Positions 38,271 through 46,437 of a stretch of DNA of 46,437 nucleotides are shown piece after piece; position 1 is the first letter of the stretch; each line of letters opens with the position of its first letter. The position numbers and the translations under genes are program-made. This stretch comes from Monosiga brevicollis MX1 (Eukaryota; Opisthokonta; Choanoflagellata; Craspedida; Salpingoecidae): the NCBI RefSeq assembly GCF_000002865.3, contig NW_001865083.1:44602-91038 (forward strand), given 5' to 3'. Below the pieces are notes generated by a model, which ran no database searches, was not told where the DNA came from, and saw only the letters and a program-made list of their open reading frames with translations.

Positions 38271-41200
38271 ATGGTGTCGCCTTGGGTCGTGTGCAGTCTA
38301 CTTGTGGTGATGGGACCAGCAGTGGTTCACGCCGGTGACGAATCAATGATCACGACTGATGCGCAGGGTAACCTCGTTATCAACGCCTCGTCAACAGGTG
38401 GAGATAAACGAATTTGGATGAACGGAGTCGATGTACTTCGGGAGCTGGCTGAGCTCCGCGAGATCTTGCTGGACCACAAAACAACACCGACAACATTGAC
38501 CCCCAGCACCACGGCCGCTCCCACGAACGCGCCTGTGACGTATACAGGCGATATCGGCTGTGGACTGGAGAACGTGCCCTCGGATGTGACGCATATCTTG
38601 GGCAACGTCAGCCTGATTTCGTGCCCCCTTCTGACAGCAAATGATCTCCTGCAAGCTTTTGGCAAGCTTGTTCAAGTGAGCGGGGACTTGACAGTAAGAG
38701 TGAGTTTCGATGGAGGATCATTGTCTGTTGTCTGTACATTGATGGGCGCGAACTGTATACCACGTCCCATCCTATTGAGGATTTCGCGGTGTAGCGATGT
38801 GAGCTCATCATCAATGGCTCTGAATGCAATGCGATCATCCCAACTTTCGATGAGCTCATGACATGTGTGAGAGGCACCAATCGGGAAAGATGAGCAATTT
38901 TGAGCGACTCAGTTTGTGCTCTGTTGATGGTTGCAGGACAATGGCGCCCTGATTCATTTGGATGGGCTTGCAACTCTCACCAGCGTTGGCGGCGATTTGA
39001 ATATTCGTGTACGTTGTCGCATGAGAGCGCATGGGCTTGATGTGACATGTGTTGACGAGGAGGGCAGCAAACTGGGACGATTGAGTGTGGGTCTGATGTG
39101 ATGTGGTTATTCTCTGGCTGTCGCAGAACAATTACAACCTGACCAACGTGGACGGCCTGGGCAATATCACCAGCGTGGGCAGCTCCTTGAGCATTGGTGT
39201 ACGTTGTGGCATGAGGGGGCATGAGATTGGTGGACGAGGAGGTCCGCGGACTGAGACGATTGAGTGTGTTTGTGAGGGTCTGATGTGATGTGTTGTTTCT
39301 CTGGCTATCGCAGAACAATGTCGCCCTGACCAACGTGGACGGCCTGGGCAATATCACCAGCGTTGGCGGCTACTTGAGCATTCTAGTACGTTGTGGCATG
39401 AGAGGGCATGAAATTGACGTGACGTGTGTGAACGAGGAGGTCAGAATTAGATGTGTTTGTGAGGGTCTGATGTGATGTGTTATTTTTCTGGCTGGCGCAG
39501 GGCAATGGCGCCCTGACCAACGTGGACGGCCTGGGCAATATCACCAGCGTTGGCGACTATTTGAGCATTACGTACGTTGTGGCATGAGAGGGGATGAAAT
39601 TGATGTGACGTGTGTGAACGAGGAGGTCCGTGGACTGGGACAATTGGGTGTGTTATTGACCGTTTGATGTGATGTGTTATTTCTCTGGCTGTCGCAGAGA
39701 AATGCCGCCCTGACCAACGTGGATGGCCTTGGCAGTATCACCAGCATTGGCGACTACTTATACATTGGTGTACGTTGTGGCATGAGAGGAAATGAAATTG
39801 ATGTGTCGTGTGTGGAAGAGCAGGTCCGCGGACTTGGAGAGTTGGATGCGTTTGCGAGGGTCTGATGTGATGTGTCATTTCTCTGGCTGTCGCAGAACAA
39901 TGGCGACCTGACCAACGTGGACGGCCTTGGCAATATCACCTGGTTGGCGGCTACTTGAGCATTGCTGTACGTTGTCGCTTGAGAGGGCCTGAAATTGAGG
40001 TGACGTGTGTGGACGAGCAGGTCCGCGGACTGGGAGAATTGGAAGTGTTTGCGAGGGTTGGATGTGATATGTCATTTTTCTGGCTGGCGCAGGGCAATGA
40101 CGTCCTGACCAACGTGGACGGCCTGGGCAATATCACCAGCGTTGGTGACTACTTATACATTGGTGTACGTTGTCGCATGAGAGGAAATGAAATTGATGTG
40201 TCGTGTGTGGAAGAGCAGGTCCGCGGACTTGGAGAGTTGGATGTGTTTGCGAGGGTTGGATGTGATGTGTCATTTCTCTGGCTGTCGCAGAACAATGGCA
40301 ACCTGACCAACGTGGACGGCCTTGGCAACATCACCAGCGTTGGCGGGTATTTGACCATCTACGTACGTTGACGTATGAGAGGGGATGAAATTGATGTGAC
40401 GTGTGTGAACGAGGAGGTCCGTGGACTGGGAGAATTGGGTGTGTTATTGACCGTTTGATGTGATGTGATATTTCTCTGGCTATCGCAGAACAATGACGCC
40501 TTGACCAACGTGGACGGCCTGGGCAATATCACCCGCGTTGGTGGCTACATGAGCATTGGTGTACGTTGTCGCATGAGACGGCATGAAATTGATGTGACGT
40601 GTGTGGAAGAGCAGGTCCGCGGACTGTGAGAGTTGGATGTGCGTTTGAGGGTCTTGATGTGATGTGGTATTTTTCTGGCTGTCGCAGGGCAATGGCGCCC
40701 TGACCAACATGGACGGCCTGGGCAATATCACCAGCGTGGGCAGCTCCTTGAGCATTGGTGTACGTTGTGGCATGAGGGGGCATGAGATTGGTGGACGAGG
40801 AGGTCCGCGGACTGAGACGATTGAGTGTGTTTGTGAGGGTCTGATGTGATGTGTTGTTTCTCTGGCTGTCGCAGGACAATGGCAACCTGACCAACGTGGA
40901 CGGCCTGGGCAATATCACCAGCGTTGGCGGCCACTTGAGCATTCAAGTACGTTGACGTATGAGAGGGCATGAAATTGACGTGACGCGTGTGGACGAGGAG
41001 GTCCGTGGACTGGGACAATTGGGTGTGTTATTGACCGTTTGATGTGATGTGTTATTTCTCTGGCTGTCGCAGAACAATGCCGCCCTGACCAACGTGGGCG
41101 GCCTTGGCAATATCACCAGCGTTGGCGGCGACTTATACATTGGTGTACGTTGTCGCATGAGAGGGGATGAAATTGACGTGACGCGTGTGGACGAGGAGGT

Positions 41201-42195
41201 CCGTGGACTGGGACAATTGGGTGTGTTATTGACCGTTTGATGTGATGTGTTATTTCTCTGGCTGTCGCAGAGAAATGCCGCCCTGACCAACGTGGACGGC
41301 CTTGGCAATATCACCAGCATTGGCGACTACTTGAGCATTGGTGTACGTTGTCGCATGAGAGGGGATGAAATTGATGTGACGTGTGTGGACGAGGACCGGG
41401 ACAATTGGGTGTGTTATTGACCGTTTGATGTGATGTGTTATTTCTCTGGCTGTCGCAGAGAAATGCCGCCCTGACCAACGTGGACGGCCTTGGCAGTATC
41501 ACCAGCGTGGGCGACTATTTGAGCATTGGTGTACGTTGTCGCATGAGAGGGGATGAAATTGATGTGACGTGTGTGAACGAGGACTGGGACAATTGGGTGT
41601 GTTATTGACCGTTTGATGTGATGTGTTATTTCTCTGGCTGTCGCAGAGAAATGCCGCCCTGACCAACGTGGACGGCCTTGGCAGTATCACCAGCGTGGGC
41701 GGCGCTTTGAGCATTTGTGTACGTTGTCGCATGAGAATCAATGAAATTGCCTATGTGACGTTGTGTGAACGATCACAGGGACAATTGGGTGTGTTATTGA
41801 CCGTTTGATGTGATGTGTTATTTCTCTGGCTGTCGCAGAGAAATGCCGCCCTGACCAACGTGGACGGCCTTGGCAGTATCACCAGCGTGGGCGACTATTT
41901 GAGCATTGGTGTCCAACTCTCGCATGAGAGGGGATGAAATTGATGTGACGTGTGTGAACGAGGACTGGGACAATTGGGTGTGTTATTGACCGTTTGATGT
42001 GATGTGTTATTTCTCTGGCTGTCGCAGAGAAATGCCGCCCTGACCAACGTGGACGGCCTTGGCAGTATCACCAGCGTGGGCGGCGCTTTGAGCATTTGTT
42101 CCAACTCTCAACTTGACACATCAATGGTACCTGCCTCTGTTCGATCGTTGGGCACATGCCAACTCATCACGAGCGGAGCTTGCAGCTCTTGCTGA
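38271..42195 (+). CDS. Receptor-L-domain-like repeat protein, copy 2, expanded array (18 exons, two frame-breaking)
   Basis: Exon 1 (38271-38693, 423 nt, same length as copy 1) encodes signal peptide, NGVDVL module, Thr/Pro linker and start of the L domain. Repeat exons: 38937-39008, 39127-39198, 39314-39385, 39501-39571, 39698-39769, 39896-39966, 40093-40164, 40291-40362, 40489-40560, 40688-40759, 40875-40946, 41073-41144, 41271-41342, 41459-41530, 41647-41718 and 41839-41910. The terminal exon is 42028-42195. Fourteen repeat exons are 72 nt, but 39501-39571 and 39896-39966 are 71 nt, so a transcript using all exons is frameshifted. Skipping both restores the frame. Either the gene is decaying, those exons are skipped, or the draft sequence has errors. 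The fold should be a longer L-domain solenoid than copy 1. A polyadenylation signal lies at 42616. Confidence 0.65.
39127..42027 (+). repeat. Expanded exon-plus-intron array of L-domain gene 2
   Basis: Fifteen repeat exons separated by introns of 115-127 bp that share donor, body and acceptor sequence. Intron subtypes (for example 126 with TATTGACCGTTTGATG, or 115 with TTTGTGAGGGTCTGATG) alternate, which records the order of duplications. Confidence 0.9.
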
Positions 42196-43397
42196 ACTGC
42201 TGCAAGTTATTGCTAGCTTTTTTCTGAAGTTTCGGGTTTTGGCTACAAGCTAAGTCCAATTTGACTACAAGCACTGACCGGTTCAGGAAGCTATCGCTGC
42301 CGACGCTGCTTGTTATATCAAATCATCGTAAATCTGTTCACTATGGGCCCGCCGCCCGTAATTGGCAGTGTGCTCTGAATGTTTCCTTTATATGTTCATG
42401 CTCTTTATTGCTCTTCCAAACACAATCGTATCGTTTCACTGATTCCTTAAGGAAGCCAATCTATTGGAGAACAAGCATCGACCACCTACCAGAACCTTCT
42501 GAAAGGATCCGGTCCCTTTGGCTTGGGTCCATCATGCTCTCCCTCCTCTTCAGTGAGCCGAGCTGAGTTGTCGAGCCAGTGTGCCAGTTGTCGTGCCAAC
42601 CGTGAAAACGGATCAAATAAAAATAAAAAATAAAATTTCAAAATGAATCCGGTTGTCAATGCATCCCGAGCCTCCTAGCCGTTGGCGCCGAGGTCGTCGG
42701 CCTTCTCCTTCGACCGTTTTCTTGTTGTCAACCAACAAGTCAATGCGAATTGTCCAACATCAGGACTGTTGGCTGGCGTTGCCTCTCAAGGTTGAAGATT
42801 GCGCTCAGCCCTGCTTCTTGTCATTGCGGCTCGCCGGAACCCTGCGCCCTGGCTGCCCTTTCTCATCACCTGTTGGCTGAACAACTTGTCACCCCCAGCC
42901 ACGCGTCTCTCGACCCTTAAGGATTTCAGTGGTATATGAAAAAAAACAGAACGCCGTGAAAGGTGTATCTCTGAAATGTGTCGAGATGCGCTCACACTCA
43001 TCACCGTGAAGGGATTCATGGTCATCACCTCATTTCCCCTCATGACGACGTGTCTGACATTTTCCGCCACGGAGGAACACACTCTCTACCCGATGCATCG
43101 ATTCTGATGACATCTCTCAAAAGCCGTTGTATTTAGCTTGTGGAGTTTATGGAAGTCGCCTCGAATCTCTGAAAGTGAGGCAGGGACACGAGCATCTCTC
43201 TTCTTCTCTCTCTCACTGCGAACGCGCGCTCTCTCTCACACATTTTCGACGCCGACGGCTGCGCAGCGGATCGACCACTGGAGCTGTTTGCGAGATCAAG
43301 AGCTCTACCGTCACAGCGTCACAGGGTGCAAGGTGTGCATTTTGCATTCTCCTAGCGCGCGTACTAGCAGAGACCGCTTGCAGCGTGGGATCGAGTG
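42196..43397. other. Intergenic region between L-domain gene 2 and the pirin gene
   Basis: The first 150 bp resembles the 3' flank of L-domain gene 1. The remainder has only short open frames without domains. The segment just before 43398 is CT-rich and likely promoter or 5' UTR of the pirin gene. Confidence 0.5.
42616..42621 (+). terminator. Candidate polyadenylation signal AATAAA of L-domain gene 2
   Basis: First of several overlapping AATAAA hexamers, about 420 bp after the stop codon. Confidence 0.4.
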
Positions 43398-44861
43398 ATG
43401 CGTGCGGAGTCTTGTTTGGTGCTGCTGGCCTGCATTTGCTTGTTGGGGCGTGCCTCTTCCGCAGCCGCGCCTGCCGCCGACGCTTGTGTCGCCGATTCCG
43501 CCCGTGGTTGTGCCACCAGCGAGCTTCCAGCTTCATCGCCGGCCAGTGCCCACCCCTACGCCACCATGGCTCTCTTGCGCAAAGTTCCCGCCGACTCGCT
43601 CTTCGTCTCCGAGCCCGACCCCAGCTGGTTTGGCAACGGGCCCAACCCCTCCAGCAACCCTCACTGGACCAACAAAAACTGGTGCGTGTGCGTCCCCCTC
43701 GGGTCCTTCCCGCTTGAAAGAACGACGCTGTGTTTTAAGCTATTGTTGAGTGTGGGTGGATTCACAAGAATGATCAAAATCTTGATTCTCAACCTTGTGG
43801 CTCTCCTGCACACACACATGGCGCGCGTAACAAATGCGCGCATGGGCTAGGCTCAAGTCGCGGTTTCACTTTTCTTTCGCCGAGTATCATGACCGTGCGC
43901 GAAGCCAATTTGGTGTCCTTCGTGTCATGAATGACGATTTGGTCCAGCCCGTCCGTGGGTTTGGCACCCACCCGCATGCCAACATGGTCCGCTCCACCTC
44001 CTGCGCACGCCCGGTGCCCTTGCTGCTCCCATGCTCGATCTGACCGCCCTCCTTCTTTCCCGACCCTCAACATAGGAAATCTGCACCTACATTGTGAGCG
44101 GAGATCTGACGCACCAGGACTCGATGGGCACGCGCGAAACTCTGGGTCCGCGTGGCATTCAGTTTATGACAGCCGGCACGGGCGTGCGCCACAGCGAGTT
44201 TAACACCGATGACACTCATCCACTTCGCTTCATTCAAATGTGGATGGTGTGTTGTGCCGGGGTTGCTTTGGTCATTTGTGACGCGTTCCATCCCGAGCTC
44301 CTTTGGAACTACTCTTTTTTTTTCCTTCCAAGCCTCCTACACGTTGATGGGAGCAGACAGCTGATGCGCTTTGAATTTGACTAGGTACCGCGCTCGCGCA
44401 ACTTGGAGCCCAACTACGGTTCCATGGTCGGCGATCGGGAGCGTCAGCACAACAAGTGGGCTCATTTGGTGGCTGACGTCAAGAATACATCGGCAGACAC
44501 GCCCGTCAAGATCAACCAAGACGCCAACATTTGGGTCACCGTAAGCGTTCACATTGCATTCCTTGCGCTAGAATTTTCATGCGCGCAGTGCGGCTCATGA
44601 CTTGGCCCCGTGTGACAGGAGCTGGATGAAGGCAAGGAGAGCACCTTTGAGCTGCGTGAGGGTCGCCAAGCCTACATTCTTTGCCTCGAGGGTGCGACAA
44701 CCCTCACGGCAGCTTCAGCAGCCTCTGGCACCAGCGCCCAGGAAAAGCTGGTGGCCCATGATGCCACCCAAGCCTTTGGCGCCGCTACCCTGACATTTGC
44801 AGCGACTGGCAGCGAAGGTGTGCATGTGCTCATGGTGGAGATGGCGGCGGCTCCGCTCTGA
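43398..44861 (+). CDS. Pirin-like cupin protein with signal peptide (5 exons)
   Basis: Exons 43398-43681, 43851-43986, 44076-44246, 44385-44540 and 44619-44861 give 329 aa, with phases 2, 0, 0, 0. Pirin hallmarks are clear: FGVLRVMNDDLVQPVRGFGTHPHANMEI (metal-binding HPH and following Glu), GPRGIQFMTAGTGVRHSEFN (second metal-ligand His and Glu region) and FIQMWMVPRSRNLEPNYGS. The second half is the C-terminal cupin barrel. Pirins bind iron; some act as quercetinases or redox-linked cofactors (family knowledge). Unusually, the protein starts with a strong signal peptide (CLVLLACICLLGRASS), then Ala/Cys-rich sequence, so it should enter the secretory pathway. Start 43398 is the first ATG in the frame. 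The architecture is closest to the YhaK/YhhW-type bacterial pirins by motif, judged by eye. Confidence 0.85.
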
Positions 44862-45296
44862 GCCGTCTTTTTGCCTGTTTTTGTATTCGAGTTGTCTTTT
44901 GATCGATGAATTGCATTTTATACGACATGCATGTACATAATATTTGTAAAGCCAAGAAGGGAATCCTAGCGGGGCGGAAGGTCATCTTGCATATCAATTT
45001 GATTCGTCTGGACTCGACAGGCTCTCATCCACCCGCGACTCATCTCGCGGCGATTATTTTGGCTCTTTTACTTTGATTCTTTTTGCCACCCCTGGACAGA
45101 GCCCAGGAGATGCTCAATGTGGCTTGACTTGTACTCGTCGGGGTATTCTACAATGGCCATGCTATGGGTGCGTAGCACACGGTTTGCGGAATGGGTGCCA
45201 CACCAGCAGAGAGGTCAGGCAAGAAGCACACCGAGAAGAAGACGAACGCCTCTGTGTTCACGGATCAATCGATGACGGATCGATCGATGCGTTGGA
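44862..45296. other. Short convergent intergenic region
   Basis: Lies between the stop codons of the pirin gene (plus) and the DUF829 gene (minus). No canonical AATAAA on either strand near the stops and no further gene. Confidence 0.5.
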
Positions 45297-46194
45297 CTAT
45301 GCTCTGGGGTGCCTGGGGCAGGAGACGCACCTGTGGCGGGCCTTTGGAAAGACCACTTCGGAGACGGTGGCGGAGCTACGGGCGCGAAGATCACGAGCAA
45401 AGCTGCGGACGTATTCAAGATCCAAGACTGGGTCGTTGTGACCGTGCATGAGGCAAATGTGGGCGTTGCGAGGGACGACCGAGGTCTCGCCAAACATTCG
45501 GTTGTGATTTTCCTGGAGCCATTTGTCCGTGATGCCCTGGTACTTCACAAAGGGGATGAAGAGGGGGCGGCCGACCGTCTGCCAGGGCAAGAGAGAAACG
45601 GCCGGGTGGAAATGAGGTGATAGCCGGCAGCATATGGGGTTTAGGGTCGGCCTTTGGGGTGTGGGGTTTGGGATCGGACCTTGAGCCAAGGTTGTTGGAG
45701 GGCAAAGGAGGCCCAGCCGGCAAAGGCGTCAAGATCAGCTTTGGGGGGACAGCTATCAAAGGCAATGGCTCGGAGATTGCGTTCACAAAATTCGCGGCCC
45801 ATAAAGTTCATGACGTAGAGGGAGATGAAGAAGCTTCCGGAGACGCAGTGGAATAGCATTTCTTGGTCCCGTTCCTGGTGCAGGCATGAAATCGGGGTTG
45901 AGAGTGGTGTGGGATGAGGGCGGGGTGGGGTGGGGCGAGCGACGGCGATGAGGTGCAGGGCAGACCAGGAGAATTTCGGCGAGCTTGCGGCCGTGTTCGT
46001 CTCCATAAGCGGGCCTGGTCATTTCCGTTACTGCAAATGTCCCAAAGTCAAGGGAATGGTTGGTACGGGCGAGAGGGGGAGGAAGAAGCAGACTAATGGA
46101 GGAGGCTTCAGGGCGGGATCGGGTCTGTACCTTTGTGAAACAGGGGCATGGTTTCAAACCCATGTTCTTGGTAGATGGCTTCGTGCTTGGCCAT
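45297..46194 (-). CDS. TMEM53/DUF829-type alpha/beta hydrolase, 5' end not located
   Basis: Minus-strand exons 46194-46131, 46030-45966, 45874-45680 and 45578-45297, phases 1, 0, 0. Recognisable family segments are KHEAIYQEHGF, then EMLFHCVSGSFFISLYVMNF (nucleophile-elbow region), AIAFDSCPPKADLDAFAGWASFAL, and at the end HICLMHGHNDPVLDLEYVRSFARDLR with FPKARH, which supply the expected Asp and His. The usual N-terminal LLLGW(W/T)GA strand is not visible before the ATG at 46194, which lies directly after a CCCCAG acceptor. A 5' exon probably lies beyond the window or was not recognised. DUF829 proteins are poorly characterised and often linked to nuclear-envelope or ER membranes (family knowledge); activity here is inferred. 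Confidence 0.72.
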
Positions 46195-46437
46195 CTGGGG
46201 TAAACGCAAGGGGCACGATCGATCGTGGCGCGGTGAGCTGCCGATGCGGGCTGTGCAAGAGGCATTGGCTCGTTTGGGGTGTCATGCAGGTTGTCGTCTG
46301 ATTCAAGAGGGGGTGTAGAGTGGTCGTCTTTCGAGAACACAGAGAGGGTTGGAGGAGATGATGGAAAGCGGGGATCGTGGAGGGACGGAGAGGGAAGCAT
46401 GAAGGAGGGAGGGTAGGGATGGGGGGGGGGGGGGCAA
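46195..46437. other. Right edge: upstream of the hydrolase exons, G homopolymer
   Basis: Mostly purine-rich sequence with a G run at the very end (about 46418-46434). An open minus-strand frame covers it, but its Pro/Ser-rich translation has no domain, so it is probably intron or 5' UTR. Confidence 0.4.

Noticed and set aside
39127-42027. CRISPR-like array, because of regular spacing of similar sequences
   Set aside because: Both the repeat and the so-called spacer are conserved, GT-AG borders are present, and the 72-nt units encode a coherent L-domain repeat in a eukaryotic context.
45300-45360. Short intron between AGG and CACCCCAG at the end of the DUF829 gene
   Set aside because: The putative intron would be only 18 nt and the frame stays open through it, so the exon is read straight to TAG.

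Overview
The window reads as nuclear DNA of an intron-rich unicellular holozoan, most likely a choanoflagellate such as Monosiga brevicollis. The reasons are short GT-AG introns, strings of phase-1 extracellular exons, a transmembrane protein with its own SH2 domains, secreted FG-GAP and EGF-like proteins, and a eukaryotic proteasome gene. The species name is inference. The assembly has one gap of 909 N (10186-11094), a single N at 37913, and many microsatellites.

Left part (1-15.4 kb): a secreted receptor-L-domain-like protein whose repeats are 72-nt exons (125-2339). Four tandem intronless genes follow, for secreted seven-bladed FG-GAP/VCBS beta-propellers (2838-9602). Beyond the gap lies a larger five-exon relative with an EGF-like module and the same propeller (12567-15413). 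All six proteins share a short module ending in NGVDVL or a close variant. The fifth propeller gene carries three copies of it.

Middle (15.4-22 kb): two tandemly duplicated minus-strand ankyrin genes in which single ANK repeats are single exons, plus a frameshifted relic of a third copy, among long simple repeats. Next is the housekeeping 26S proteasome subunit RPN3/PSMD3 (22593-25055).

Centre (25.6-34.4 kb): exons with matching splice phases chain into one very large candidate receptor. In order it has a signal sequence, an extracellular JmjC/cupin domain, a cysteine-rich region, about eight DUF5011-like Ig-fold repeats, one transmembrane helix, a cytoplasmic tail with 15 YxxP motifs, and two SH2 domains. 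I see no kinase domain. This is the most unusual object in the window.

Right part (35-46.4 kb): a secreted right-handed beta-helix protein on the minus strand, then a second copy of the L-domain gene expanded to 16 internal repeat exons (38271-42195), two of which have lost one base. A pirin-like protein with a signal peptide follows (43398-44861), and a TMEM53/DUF829-type alpha/beta hydrolase on the minus strand runs toward the window edge (45297-46194).

All exon-intron models come from reading splice signals and phases by eye. No alignments or transcripts were available.
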